From: Fusobacterium ulcerans
GTDB taxonomy: Bacteria > Fusobacteriota > Fusobacteriia > Fusobacteriales > Fusobacteriaceae
Reading direction: 5' to 3'
Assembly: GCF_003019675.1 (NCBI RefSeq)
Contig: NZ_CP028105.1
Coordinates: 2,558,282-2,622,281 of the forward strand
DNA: 64,000 nucleotides
Made by a program: the position numbers and the translations under genes. Of this stretch, positions 51,671-60,876 are shown one piece after another (the stretch's first letter is position 1; each line of letters begins with the position of its first letter). The notes below the pieces were generated by a model. It was not told the origin of the DNA, searched no databases, and worked only from the letters and a program-made list of their open reading frames with translations.

Positions 51671-52465
51671 ATGTCCTTTAAACATAAAAAGAAATTTGGT
51701 CAGAACTTTCTTACTGATCAAAAAGAAGTATTAAGAAAAATAATGGAAGTATCTGCTGTAAATGAAAATGATACTGTATTGGAAATAGGACCAGGAGAGG
51801 GAGCTCTTACTGCATTGCTTCTTGATACAGCTGAAAAAGTAGTTACAGTTGAAATAGATAGAGATTTAGAAAAAATATTGAGAAAGAAATTTGATGGAAA
51901 TCCCAAATATACTCTTGTAATGAATGATGTTTTAGAAACTGATTTAAAAGAGTATGTAGGAGCTGGGACAAAAGTTGTGGCTAATATTCCATACTATATA
52001 ACTTCACCAATTATAAATAAACTTATTGAAAACAGAGATGTAATAGATGAGATATATATAATGGTTCAAAAAGAAGTTGCTGAGAGGATATGTGCTAAAA
52101 AAGGTAAGGAAAGAAGTGTTCTTACTCTTGCAGTAGAATATTTTGGAGAGGCAGAGTATCTGTTTACTATACCTAAAGAAGCTTTTACACCTATTCCTAA
52201 GGTAGATTCAGCTTTTATGTCTATAAAACTTTATAAAGATGATAAATATAAAAAACTTGTAGCTGAAGATATATTTTTCAAATATGTAAAGGCAGCTTTT
52301 GCCAATAAAAGAAAAAATTTACTAAATAATTTTACCTCTTTAGGAATGTCTAAAGATGAATTAAGAGTAGTTTTGAATGAAGTTGGAATAAAGGAAACAG
52401 AAAGAGCAGAAAATCTTACTATAGAGGATTTTATAAATTTGATAGCTGTATTTGAAAAAAAATAA
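51671..52465 (+). CDS. rsmA: 16S rRNA dimethyladenosine transferase RsmA (KsgA)
   Basis: RsmA dimethylates two adjacent adenosines in helix 45 of 16S rRNA. The 264-residue protein has the N-terminal KKFGQNFLTD, SAM-binding LEIGPGEGALT, TVEIDRDL, the catalytic NIPYYITSPII, and FTPIPKVDSAF. The C-terminal helical domain ends near GIKETERAENLTIEDFINL. ATG 51671 follows GGAGG by 5 nt, so it is preferred over the ATG at 51659. Loss of this enzyme gives kasugamycin resistance in other bacteria. Confidence 0.96.
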   Translation: MSFKHKKKFGQNFLTDQKEVLRKIMEVSAVNENDTVLEIGPGEGALTALLLDTAEKVVTVEIDRDLEKILRKKFDGNPKYTLVMNDVLETDLKEYVGAGTKVVANIPYYITSPIINKLIENRDVIDEIYIMVQKEVAERICAKKGKERSVLTLAVEYFGEAEYLFTIPKEAFTPIPKVDSAFMSIKLYKDDKYKKLVAEDIFFKYVKAAFANKRKNLLNNFTSLGMSKDELRVVLNEVGIKETERAENLTIEDFINLIAVFEKK

Positions 52466-52474
52466 GGTAAGTTC

Positions 52475-52534
52475 AAAATGAGGGTAGATCAAGAGTTATA
52501 AAATACATAGAAGCTTGCCCTCATTTTAGTTTTT
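52475..52534 (+). terminator. Hairpin with T-rich tail between rsmA and DUF4911 gene
   Basis: AAAATGAGGG (52475-52484) and CCCTCATTTT (52518-52527) form a perfect 10-bp stem around a 33-nt loop, followed by AGTTTTT. It may terminate hpt-rsmA or act as a partial terminator within a longer operon. Confidence 0.65.
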
Positions 52535-52549
52535 AAAATTGGAGGAAAA

Positions 52550-52804
52550 ATGCTGGGAAGTTATGAATATCTGATTCAAAGCAGAAAAGAAGACATAGAT
52601 TTTATTAATAAGATAATGGAAGCATATGAAGGAGCTGGAGTTGTAAGAACAGTAGATCCTCATAAAGGGCTTATTAATATAATTACTACTTATGATTTTA
52701 AAGATTTTGTAAAAGAGATTGTTGAAGATTTAGATAAAAATGAAGTAGTTGCTAAAATAGTGGAAGAGGGTCCTTGGAAAGGATCTTTATATATCAATAA
52801 ATAG
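52550..52804 (+). CDS. DUF4911 domain protein
   Basis: This 84-residue small protein matches DUF4911, a family known from Fusobacteria and Clostridia. Visible parts are SRKEDIDFINKIMEAYEG, VRTVDPHKGLINI and VAKIVEEGPWKGSLYINK. It has no signal or membrane segment. The predicted beta-alpha-beta pattern suggests a small ferredoxin-like fold, but that is inference. It is the first gene after a terminator-like hairpin and lies 20 bp upstream of khpA, so it may belong to the RNA-processing operon. Function unknown. Confidence 0.75.
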   Translation: MLGSYEYLIQSRKEDIDFINKIMEAYEGAGVVRTVDPHKGLINIITTYDFKDFVKEIVEDLDKNEVVAKIVEEGPWKGSLYINK

Positions 52805-52824
52805 AATATAATGGAGGATGAAAA

Positions 52825-53064
52825 ATGGAAAAATTAGAAAAACTTATAAGTTACATCATAAAAGAATTAGTAGACACTAAAGAAGAAGTAAGAATAGACT
52901 ATGATGCTATAGATGATACTATCATCTTTAAAGTAAGTGTAGCTAAAGGAGAAATGGGGAAAATAATAGGTAAAAATGGACTTACAGCTAATGCAATAAG
53001 AGGAGTTATGCAGGCAGCTGGAGTAAAAGATAAATTAAATGTAAATGTAGAATTTTTAGATTAG
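52825..53064 (+). CDS. khpA: KH-domain RNA-binding protein KhpA
   Basis: This 79-residue single KH domain has the GxxG loop in GKIIGKNGLTANAIRG and the LISYIIKELVDTKEEV N-terminus seen in KhpA/YlqC proteins. KhpA pairs with KhpB as an RNA chaperone-like complex in Firmicutes and Fusobacteria, and affects virulence-related RNA pools. It precedes rimM and trmD, as in most Firmicutes, but rpsP that usually comes before it is missing here. GGAGG lies just upstream of ATG 52825. Confidence 0.94.
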   Translation: MEKLEKLISYIIKELVDTKEEVRIDYDAIDDTIIFKVSVAKGEMGKIIGKNGLTANAIRGVMQAAGVKDKLNVNVEFLD

Positions 53065-53072
53065 GAGGGGTA

Positions 53073-53645
53073 ATGGAACTTTTAACAGTTGGTAAGATTT
53101 CTGGAACACATCACTTAAAGGGAGCAGTTAAGATAATAGCTAATATAGGAGATGCTGAAATTCTTGAAGGAAATAGAGTAATAGTGGAACTTCCTGGAGG
53201 AGAACAGAAAATATTTACTGTAACAAGTGTAAATCCTTTAGTTGGGAATAAATGGGTGGCAGAATTTCAGGAAGTAACTAATAAAACAGAAGCTGGAAAA
53301 TTAAAAAATTCACTTATAAAAATTAGAAGGGAACTATTGGGAATTGGAGAAGATGAATATCTTCTAAATGACCTTTTAGATATGAAAGCTGTAGATGCTG
53401 ATAATGGAGATATACTTGGGAAAATAACTGATATATTTGAAACAGCAGCTCATGATATTTTGGTGATCGAGAGAGAAAATACAGAAATAATGGTTCCTGA
53501 TGTAGATGAGTTTGTAAAGAAAATAGATTTTGATAAAAGAGAAATCTTTATTCATCTTATAGAAGGAATGAAAGAAGTAAAAGGTCAAAAATTAAAACAA
53601 GATGATGGGATAGATGAAGAGCTTGAGGAAAATGAGGAGAAATAA
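53073..53645 (+). CDS. rimM: Ribosome maturation factor RimM
   Basis: This 190-residue protein helps assemble the 30S head by binding S19. The N-terminal beta-barrel shows LLTVGKISGTHHLKGAVKI, and the C-terminal PRC-barrel shows DEYLLNDLLDMKAVD and DILVIERENTEIMVPDVDEF. A charged Glu/Asp/Lys tail of about 25 residues extends past the usual end (GQKLKQDDGIDEELEENEEK). The start ATG 53073 has AGGAGGGG upstream. The stop abuts trmD with no gap. Confidence 0.95.
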   Translation: MELLTVGKISGTHHLKGAVKIIANIGDAEILEGNRVIVELPGGEQKIFTVTSVNPLVGNKWVAEFQEVTNKTEAGKLKNSLIKIRRELLGIGEDEYLLNDLLDMKAVDADNGDILGKITDIFETAAHDILVIERENTEIMVPDVDEFVKKIDFDKREIFIHLIEGMKEVKGQKLKQDDGIDEELEENEEK

Positions 53646-54374
53646 ATGAAGATCAATATTTTGACTCTGTTTCCTGAGATGTTTTCTGGATTCAAAAGTG
53701 AGAGCATAATAGGAAGAGCTATTGAAAAAGGCAGTCTTGAAATAAATGTAATAGATATCAGAGATTTCTGTTATGATAAACATAAACAGGCTGATGATAC
53801 TCCTTTTGGAGGAGGGGCAGGGATGGTAATGAAACCTGAACCTCTTATGAGAGCATTGAAAACAACAGCTGGAAAAGTAATATATACTTCCCCTCAAGGA
53901 GTAAAGTTTGATCAGCAGCTGGCTGTGGAACTTGCTCAGGAAAATGAGATAACAATAATAGCAGGGCATTATGAAGGAATAGATGAAAGGGTAATTGAAA
54001 ATAATGTAGATATGGAAGTATCTATAGGAGACTTTGTCCTTACAGGTGGAGAGTTACCAGCAATGGTAATGACTGACTGTATTGCAAGACTTATTCCTGG
54101 AGTTATAAAAAAAGAATCTTATGAAAATGATTCTTTTTTCAATGGGCTTCTGGATTATCCTCACTATACAAGACCTGCTGAATATGAAGGAATGGAAGTT
54201 CCAGAAGTACTGCTGTCAGGACATCATAAAAATATAGAGCTTTGGAGGCTTAAAGAAAGTCTTAAAAGAACATATTTAAGGAGAAGGGATTTACTGGAAA
54301 AAAGAGAACTCACTAAAATGGAGAAAAAACTTTTAGCTGAGATAAAAGCAGAGCTTGGAAAGGAGCAGAAATGA
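53646..54374 (+). CDS. trmD: tRNA (guanine-37 N1)-methyltransferase TrmD
   Basis: This SPOUT-fold enzyme methylates G37 of tRNAs with a G at 36, preventing frameshifts. The 242-residue protein has LTLFPEMF, YDKHKQADDTPFGGGAGMVMKPEP, GHYEGIDERVIE, SIGDFVLTGGELPAMVM, and the catalytic-region LDYPHYTRPAEYEG. It is the third gene of khpA-rimM-trmD, and its stop overlaps the next ATG (ATGA). Confidence 0.97.
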   Translation: MKINILTLFPEMFSGFKSESIIGRAIEKGSLEINVIDIRDFCYDKHKQADDTPFGGGAGMVMKPEPLMRALKTTAGKVIYTSPQGVKFDQQLAVELAQENEITIIAGHYEGIDERVIENNVDMEVSIGDFVLTGGELPAMVMTDCIARLIPGVIKKESYENDSFFNGLLDYPHYTRPAEYEGMEVPEVLLSGHHKNIELWRLKESLKRTYLRRRDLLEKRELTKMEKKLLAEIKAELGKEQK

Positions 54375-54907
54375 TATATAAGTTAAAAAATCTTGTCCCT
54401 AAGATAGGGAAAAATAATTATATAGCAGACAGTGCAAGCGTTATTGGAAATGTAGAAACAGGAGATAATGTTTCTATATGGTTTTCGGCTGTACTGAGAG
54501 GAGATATGAGTAAAATAACTATTGGAGATGATTCTAATGTTCAGGACAACTCAACTCTTCATGGAGATACAGATTTTCCTACTACAATAGGAAAAGGTGT
54601 TACTATTGGACATAACTGTGTAGTTCATGGGTGTACTGTTGGAGATAATTCTATAATAGGAATGGGAAGCCAGATACTTAATGGAAGTGTTATTCCTAAA
54701 AATTGTATTGTATCAGCAGGAGCAGTAGTAAACAGTAAATTAAAAGCAGAAGAGGGAGATCTGATAGCAGGCTCTCCAGCTAAAGTTATTAAAAAATTAT
54801 CTGAAAAACATTGGAAATATTTATCTTATGCAAAAGATTCATATCTTACAAAAATAAGCAGATATTCAGAAGACTTAGAAGAAATAACTATAAATCAGAA
54901 AGACTAG
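54371..54907 (+). CDS. Gamma-carbonic-anhydrase-family protein
   Basis: This 178-residue left-handed beta-helix protein shows hexapeptide repeats and the three zinc-ligand histidines: the first in TLHGDTDF, then GHNCVVHG. The VIGNVETGDNVSIWFSAVLRGD beginning is characteristic of the YrdA/PaaY gamma-carbonic-anhydrase group. Activity has been shown only for some members. It overlaps trmD by the ATGA junction, a position shared in several Fusobacterium-like genomes as far as I recall. It may trim local CO2/bicarbonate, but nothing in this sequence proves it. Confidence 0.9.
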   Translation: MIYKLKNLVPKIGKNNYIADSASVIGNVETGDNVSIWFSAVLRGDMSKITIGDDSNVQDNSTLHGDTDFPTTIGKGVTIGHNCVVHGCTVGDNSIIGMGSQILNGSVIPKNCIVSAGAVVNSKLKAEEGDLIAGSPAKVIKKLSEKHWKYLSYAKDSYLTKISRYSEDLEEITINQKD

Positions 54908-54947
54908 ATTTTAATAAGAAAATCAAGAAAAGAGGATTGAGTAATAA

Positions 54948-55511
54948 ATGAGAGAAAAAATTTATCTAGGATTGGTTCATTATCCTGTATATAATAAAAA
55001 TAATGATGTGGTATGTACTTCAGTTACAAATTTTGATATTCATGATATATCAAGAAGTTGCAGAACTTATGATGTGAAAGGGTATCGTTTGATAGTTCCT
55101 GTTGATGCACAAAAAATGCTTACTGAAAGAATAATCGGATACTGGCAGGAAGGTACTGGAGGACAGTACAATAAAGACAGAGAAAATGCTTTTGCTATAA
55201 CTAGAGTAATGGACAGTATAGAAAAAACTATTAAGGAAATAGAAGAGAGAGAAGGGCAAAAGCCAGTTATAATAACTACATCTGCAAGAATTTTTTCTAA
55301 TACAATAGGATATAAAGCACTTTCAGAAAAAATATTTGAAGATGACAGGCCATATCTTTTGTTATTTGGAACAGGATGGGGTCTTACAGATGAAATAATG
55401 GATATGTCAGATTATATTCTTGAACCAATAAGAGGAAATACAAGATATAACCACCTTTCTGTAAGAGCAGCAGTGGCTATTATTTTAGATAGATTATTAG
55501 GAGAAAATTAA
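54948..55511 (+). CDS. SPOUT RNA methyltransferase (Methyltrn_RNA_4 type)
   Basis: This 187-residue protein is a stand-alone SPOUT-like methyltransferase of the kind often encoded beside trmD in Clostridia, Thermotoga and Aquifex. Recognisable parts are LVHYPVYNKN, TNFDIHDISRSCRTYDV, PYLLLFGTGWGLTDEI and ILEPIRGNTRYNHLSVRAAVAIILDRLLG, the last a typical knot segment. The RNA substrate is not known. It lies between the gamma-carbonic-anhydrase gene and polC, all in the same direction, and is probably co-transcribed. Confidence 0.9.
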   Translation: MREKIYLGLVHYPVYNKNNDVVCTSVTNFDIHDISRSCRTYDVKGYRLIVPVDAQKMLTERIIGYWQEGTGGQYNKDRENAFAITRVMDSIEKTIKEIEEREGQKPVIITTSARIFSNTIGYKALSEKIFEDDRPYLLLFGTGWGLTDEIMDMSDYILEPIRGNTRYNHLSVRAAVAIILDRLLGEN

Positions 55512-55532
55512 TCGGTAAATTCTGGAGGTAAG

Positions 55533-58500
55533 ATGAATAGAAATGAGATCAGAATAAAACCTCAGGACAGCATTTTCAGACAGATGGGAATAAACTCTGT
55601 AGATATCAAAGAGATAATTTTCAGTGAAAGAAATAAGAAAATGAAGTTTATGTGTTCCGTTCCATGTGTAAAAGACCTCTGTGAACTTGATATAATCTAT
55701 GAAAATATAAAAAAGAATTTTGGAAAAGAATTAGAAGTAGATTTTAGAGTAGAATATACAGAGAAAGAAATGATGAAGGAAGAGCTTGTGATTATAGTGG
55801 AAAGAGCTATAATCAGACTTAAAGCAAGAAATGCTATTTCTAAATCCTTTCTTTATTTTTATAGGATAAAAATAGAAGAAAATGCTGTAAATATTGAACT
55901 TAATGAAAAAACAGCAATTGAAATTCTTATGAGTTCTGGTATAGATGACAGACTTGAAGAAATACTGGAAAATTATGGAATATATAATTTTAAGGTTAAA
56001 TTTATACTTGGAGATTTTTCTAAGGAATTAACAGAAGTAGAAAAACAGAAACAGAAGGAAATAATAACTTTATCAGCTAAAATAGATTCTGATAATTCAA
56101 AAGCAGCAGCAGCAAAACCTCAAAAATCAAATGAGGTTTTTGTTAAGCAGGGATTCTCAAAGCAAGGTTATACAAGTAATAAGACAAAGGAAATAAAAGG
56201 AAATGCTATTTCTATTGAGGAATTTGGTGAGCTTTACGAAGATGAAATCTGTATAGTTGAAGGAGAAATATTTTCTCTTGAGAGCAGAGATGTTAAAAAT
56301 GACAAAGTTATAATGACAATAAGAATAACAGATGAAAAAAGTTCTTTAACAACAAAAGTATTTTTAGATAAAAATAAAAAATTAGAAGTAGCTGTTGGAG
56401 ATTTTGTTAAAATAAGTGGAAAAAAACAGATTGATAAATTTTCTGATAACGAAGAGATAATAATGATAAATTCTATCAACAAACTTAATAAAGTAAAAAC
56501 TCAAAAAACAGATAATGCTCCAGAAAAAATGGTAGAACTTCATACACATAGTAAAATGAGTGAGATGGTTGGAGTAGAGGATATCTCAGACCTTATAAAA
56601 CAAGCAATAGCTTATGGACATAAAGCCATGGCCATAACTGACTATGCTGTAGTGCATTCTTTCCCATTTGCATATAAGGCAGCTAAAGGAAAAGATTTTA
56701 AAGCTATCCTTGGATGTGAAATGTATATGGTAAATGATAATGCTGAGATGGTGAGAAGCAGCAAAGATGCATTGATAGAAGAAGAAAGTTTTGTAGTTTT
56801 TGACTTGGAGACTATGGGACTTAATTCACATGAGCATGAGATAATAGAAATAGGAGCTGTAAAGCTTCAGGGAACAAGAATAGTAGAAAGATATTCTCAA
56901 TTAGTAAATCCTAAAAAACCTATTCCTAAAAAGATACAGGAACTTACAAATATATCACAGGATATGGTTGATAATATGCCGACAATAGAAGAAGTACTTC
57001 CTAAATTTATGGAATTTGTTGGAGATTCTACAATGGTAGCACATAATGCTCCATTTGATATGGGATTTATAAGAAGAGATGTTAAAAAGTTTATGGGATA
57101 TGACTATAAACCAGCAGTAATAGATACATTGCAGATGGCAAGAGATTTATATCCAGAACTTAAAGCATATGGATTGAAAAATCTGAATAAAGTATTAGGA
57201 TTATCACTGGATAATCACCATAGAGCCGTTGATGACTCACAAGCAACTGCTAATATGTTTATTATATTTATTGAAAAATATATGGAGAAAGGGATAACTA
57301 ATCTTAATGAAATAACAGGTGCCCTTCCAATAAATGTAAAAAAACAGGATACAGCAAATGTAATAGTATTGGTAAAAAATCTTGAAGGACTTCAGAATAT
57401 GTACAGACTAGTATCAGAAGCCCATGTTGATTATTATGGAAATAAGAAGCCAAGAGTATTAAAGTCACATATAGAAAAATACAGAGAAGGACTGATAATA
57501 GGAAGTTCTCTTTCTTCACATTTTATGAATGATGGAGAGTTGTCTAATTACTATATGAGATATGATTATGAAAAAATAGAAAAAAATATAGATTTTTATG
57601 ACTATATAGAACTTCTTCCAAGAGGAGCATATTCAGAATTATATGAAGATGATGGAACTGGAACTATTTCATCTTTTACAATGATTGAAGATATGAATAA
57701 ATATTTTTATAATCTGGCTAAAGAAAGAGGAAAACTGGTAACAGCAAGTTCTAATGTACACTATATAAATGAAAATGACAGCAAAATAAGAAGTATTCTT
57801 CTCTATGGAAGTGGAAGCGTCTATAGAGCTAATCAATATAAGACAGATAATAAATTCTATTTTAGAACTACAGAAGAGCTTATAAATGAATTCAACTATT
57901 TAGGAGAAGAGACTGCAAAGGAGATAGTTGTATCAGGAACAAATGCTATAGCTGATATGATAGAAGTTATAAAACCAGTTCCAGATGGATTCTATCCACC
58001 AAAGATAGATAATGCTGAAAATATAGTAAAAGAAATGACATATGAAAAAGCATATAGAATATATGGAAACCCGCTTCCAGAGATTGTAAAAGCAAGATTG
58101 GAAAGAGAATTGGGAGCTATCATAGGAAACGGATTCTCAGTTCTGTATCTTTCTGCTCAAAAACTGGTTAAGAAATCATTGGATAATGGGTATCTGGTTG
58201 GTTCCAGAGGATCAGTAGGATCTTCTTTAGTAGCCTATATGATGGATATTACAGAGGTTAATGCACTTTATCCACACTACATCTGTACAAATCCAGAATG
58301 TAAAAATTCTGAATTTATAGAAAGAGAAGGGGTAGGAATTGACCTTCCAGAAAAAATATGTCCTAAGTGTGGTCAACCATACAAAAGAGACGGATATTCA
58401 ATCCCCTTTGAAGTATTTATGGGATTCAATGGAGAAAAGGTACCAGATATCGACCTGAACTTCTCAGGGGAATATCAATCAGAAATACATAGATATTGTG

Positions 58501-59873
58501 AACAGCTTTTCGGTAAAGAAAACGTATTTAAAGCTGGAACTATATCTACTCTGGCAGAAAAAAATGCTGAGGGTTATGTAAGAAAATATTTTGAAGAACA
58601 TGAAATGAAGGGAAACAGAGCAGAGATAATCAGACTTGCTAAAAAGTGTGAAGGAGCTAAAAAAACTACTGGACAGCATCCGGGAGGAATGGTTGTAGTT
58701 CCTAGAGACCACTCAATATATGAATTCTGCCCTGTACAAAAACCTGCAAATGATGAGAAAAATGATTCAATCACAACACATTTTGACTATCATGTAATGG
58801 ACGAACAGTTAGTAAAACTGGATATACTAGGACATGACGATCCTACTACAATAAAGATGCTTCAGGAATACACAGGAGTAGATATTTATACTATTCCTAT
58901 TGCTGACCCAGAAACATTAAAGATATTCTCAGGAACTGAAGCTTTAGGAATTACTCCTGATGATATAAATTCAGTAGTTGGAACTTTTGGAGTGCCAGAG
59001 TTTGGAACACCATTTGTAAGACAAATGTTGATAGATACTATGCCAAAAACTTTTGCTGAGCTTGTAAGAATTTCAGGACTGTCACATGGTACTGATGTTT
59101 GGCTGAACAATGCTCAGGAATTTATAAGACAGAAAAAAGCAACACTTTCTCAAGTAATAACAGTGCGGGATGACATAATGAACTACCTTATTGACCAGGG
59201 ACTTGAAAAAGGAACAGCATTTAAAATAATGGAGTTTGTAAGAAAAGGTAAACCTTCAAAAGATCCAGAAGGCTGGGAAAAATTCTCGAATGAAATGAAA
59301 GAACATGATGTTGCTGAATGGTATATAGAATCATGCAGAAGAATTAAATATATGTTCCCTAAAGGACATGCTGTTGCTTATGTTATGATGGCTATGAGAA
59401 TAGCTTATTTCAAAGTACACTACCCTCTGGCTTTCTATGCAGCATATTTATCAAGAAAAGCAGAAGACTTTGATTATGAGATAATGAGCGATCCTAAAAC
59501 AGCAAAAGAACATCTGGCAGTATTGAGCAAAGAACCAAAACTTGATGTAAAGAAAAAAGCTGAAATGGCAATATGTGAAATTATAGTGGAAATGTATGCC
59601 AGAGGATATGAATTTCTTCCAATAGATGTATATACATCTGCTGGATTTAGATTTACAATAGAGGATGGAAAGATAAGAATACCTCTTATAGCTCTGAATG
59701 GATTAGGTGGAGCAGTAATAGAAAATCTGATAAAAGAAAGAGACATAAGTAAATTTTTATCATATGAAGACCTAAAAAGAAGAACAAAGATATCACAAAC
59801 GATAATTGAAAAACTTAAATCTATAAATGCAGTAGATTCATTGAGTGAAACAAATCAGATATCGTTGTTTTAG
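55533..59873 (+). CDS. polC: DNA polymerase III alpha subunit, PolC type
   Basis: This is the main replicative polymerase of the Gram-positive class with built-in proofreading. The 1446-residue protein has N-terminal and OB-fold regions (about 235-320), a PHP domain (ELHTHSKMSEMVGVEDI near residue 330) interrupted by a DnaQ-like exonuclease (VVFDLETMGLNSHEHEIIE near 420, later VAHNAPFDMGFIRRD), and the polymerase core. The core has a zinc knuckle (CTNPEC..CPKCGQPY) and the PDIDLNFSGEYQ catalytic aspartates, and helix-hairpin-helix and C-terminal parts follow. The exonuclease metal residues are intact. Length matches Bacillus PolC (1437). It is the final gene of a long information-processing run. 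Confidence 0.97.
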   Translation: MNRNEIRIKPQDSIFRQMGINSVDIKEIIFSERNKKMKFMCSVPCVKDLCELDIIYENIKKNFGKELEVDFRVEYTEKEMMKEELVIIVERAIIRLKARNAISKSFLYFYRIKIEENAVNIELNEKTAIEILMSSGIDDRLEEILENYGIYNFKVKFILGDFSKELTEVEKQKQKEIITLSAKIDSDNSKAAAAKPQKSNEVFVKQGFSKQGYTSNKTKEIKGNAISIEEFGELYEDEICIVEGEIFSLESRDVKNDKVIMTIRITDEKSSLTTKVFLDKNKKLEVAVGDFVKISGKKQIDKFSDNEEIIMINSINKLNKVKTQKTDNAPEKMVELHTHSKMSEMVGVEDISDLIKQAIAYGHKAMAITDYAVVHSFPFAYKAAKGKDFKAILGCEMYMVNDNAEMVRSSKDALIEEESFVVFDLETMGLNSHEHEIIEIGAVKLQGTRIVERYSQLVNPKKPIPKKIQELTNISQDMVDNMPTIEEVLPKFMEFVGDSTMVAHNAPFDMGFIRRDVKKFMGYDYKPAVIDTLQMARDLYPELKAYGLKNLNKVLGLSLDNHHRAVDDSQATANMFIIFIEKYMEKGITNLNEITGALPINVKKQDTANVIVLVKNLEGLQNMYRLVSEAHVDYYGNKKPRVLKSHIEKYREGLIIGSSLSSHFMNDGELSNYYMRYDYEKIEKNIDFYDYIELLPRGAYSELYEDDGTGTISSFTMIEDMNKYFYNLAKERGKLVTASSNVHYINENDSKIRSILLYGSGSVYRANQYKTDNKFYFRTTEELINEFNYLGEETAKEIVVSGTNAIADMIEVIKPVPDGFYPPKIDNAENIVKEMTYEKAYRIYGNPLPEIVKARLERELGAIIGNGFSVLYLSAQKLVKKSLDNGYLVGSRGSVGSSLVAYMMDITEVNALYPHYICTNPECKNSEFIEREGVGIDLPEKICPKCGQPYKRDGYSIPFEVFMGFNGEKVPDIDLNFSGEYQSEIHRYCEQLFGKENVFKAGTISTLAEKNAEGYVRKYFEEHEMKGNRAEIIRLAKKCEGAKKTTGQHPGGMVVVPRDHSIYEFCPVQKPANDEKNDSITTHFDYHVMDEQLVKLDILGHDDPTTIKMLQEYTGVDIYTIPIADPETLKIFSGTEALGITPDDINSVVGTFGVPEFGTPFVRQMLIDTMPKTFAELVRISGLSHGTDVWLNNAQEFIRQKKATLSQVITVRDDIMNYLIDQGLEKGTAFKIMEFVRKGKPSKDPEGWEKFSNEMKEHDVAEWYIESCRRIKYMFPKGHAVAYVMMAMRIAYFKVHYPLAFYAAYLSRKAEDFDYEIMSDPKTAKEHLAVLSKEPKLDVKKKAEMAICEIIVEMYARGYEFLPIDVYTSAGFRFTIEDGKIRIPLIALNGLGGAVIENLIKERDISKFLSYEDLKRRTKISQTIIEKLKSINAVDSLSETNQISLF

Positions 59874-59881
59874 GAGGAAAA

Positions 59882-60799
59882 ATGTTGAGTGAAAAGAATA
59901 AAACCATGGGAGCTATGCTTGTATGTCTTGCAGCTACACTTTGGGGTTTTGATTCCATAGTATTGACACCAAGATTATTTAAGTTAAGTGTACCTTATGT
60001 GGTTTTTATGGTGCATCTTCTTCCTTTCATAGGAATGACTTTGATATTTGGAAAAGATGAAATAAAAAATGTAAAAAAATTAGATAAGAGAGATTTAATG
60101 TTTTTCTTTCTAGTGGCTCTATTTGGAGGAAGTTTAGGAACACTTTCAATTGTAAAGGCTTTATTTTTAGTAAATTTTCATCATCTTACTGTAGTTACAC
60201 TTTTACAAAAATTACAGCCTGTATTTGCTATTATTTTAGCAAGAATTATATTGAAAGAGAGAGAAGGAAAAGGATTCTTATTTTGGGCAGTGATGGCTCT
60301 TATAGGAGGATATCTTCTTACTTTCCAATTTAATATGCCGCAGATGGTATATAACGGAAATATGTTGTTGGCATGTTTCTATGCTTTATTAGCAGCATTT
60401 TCTTTTGGAAGTGCCACTGTATTTGGAAAAAGAATTTTAAAAAATGCTTCTTTTAGAACAGCTTTATATCTCAGATATGGATTAACAACTTTTATAATGT
60501 TCTTTATAGCTTCTTTTACAGGAAGTTTTAGCTATATAAGCCATACAACACCAGTTCAATGGCTGATATTCGTTATAATAGGTCTTACAAGCGGAAGCGG
60601 AGCAATACTTTTATATTATAAAGGGCTTAGATATATCAAGGCTAATGTAGCAACAATGTGTGAACTTTGTTTTCCTGTGTCAAGCATACTTTTTGACTAT
60701 ATATTTAACGGAAATGTTCTATCAACAATTCAAATATTAAGCGCAGTATTAATGTTGTACTCTATATATAAAATAACCAAAAATAGAGCAAATGAGTAA
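59882..60799 (+). CDS. EamA/DMT-family transporter
   Basis: This 305-residue protein has ten hydrophobic segments in two five-helix EamA repeats. The beginning MLVCLAATLWGFDSIVLTP and the second-repeat start LACFYALLAAFSFGSATVFGKR are characteristic, and each repeat ends with TVVTLLQKLQPVFA- or MCELCFPVSSILFDY-like helices. These proteins export amino acids, nucleosides or other metabolites. The substrate is not known. It starts 8 bp after polC with AGGAGG, so may be part of the same message. Confidence 0.92.
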   Translation: MLSEKNKTMGAMLVCLAATLWGFDSIVLTPRLFKLSVPYVVFMVHLLPFIGMTLIFGKDEIKNVKKLDKRDLMFFFLVALFGGSLGTLSIVKALFLVNFHHLTVVTLLQKLQPVFAIILARIILKEREGKGFLFWAVMALIGGYLLTFQFNMPQMVYNGNMLLACFYALLAAFSFGSATVFGKRILKNASFRTALYLRYGLTTFIMFFIASFTGSFSYISHTTPVQWLIFVIIGLTSGSGAILLYYKGLRYIKANVATMCELCFPVSSILFDYIFNGNVLSTIQILSAVLMLYSIYKITKNRANE

Positions 60800-60815
60800 A
60801 AAAATATAAAATGAT

Positions 60816-60844
60816 TTGTAAATTTTTAAAAGTTATGGTATAAA
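60816..60844 (+). promoter_or_regulatory. Promoter of HU gene
   Basis: TTGTAA (60816-60821) and TATAAA (60839-60844) are 17 bp apart, 32 bp before the HU ATG. Confidence 0.65.
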
Positions 60845-60876
60845 GAATATAGCTAAAAAATTAAGGAGGAATTATA

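Noticed and set aside
54371..54907. Acetyltransferase (hexapeptide type) instead of gamma carbonic anhydrase
   Set aside because: The fold is shared, but the N-terminal IWFSAVLRGD pattern and the spaced histidines match the carbonic-anhydrase group, not serine acetyltransferases.
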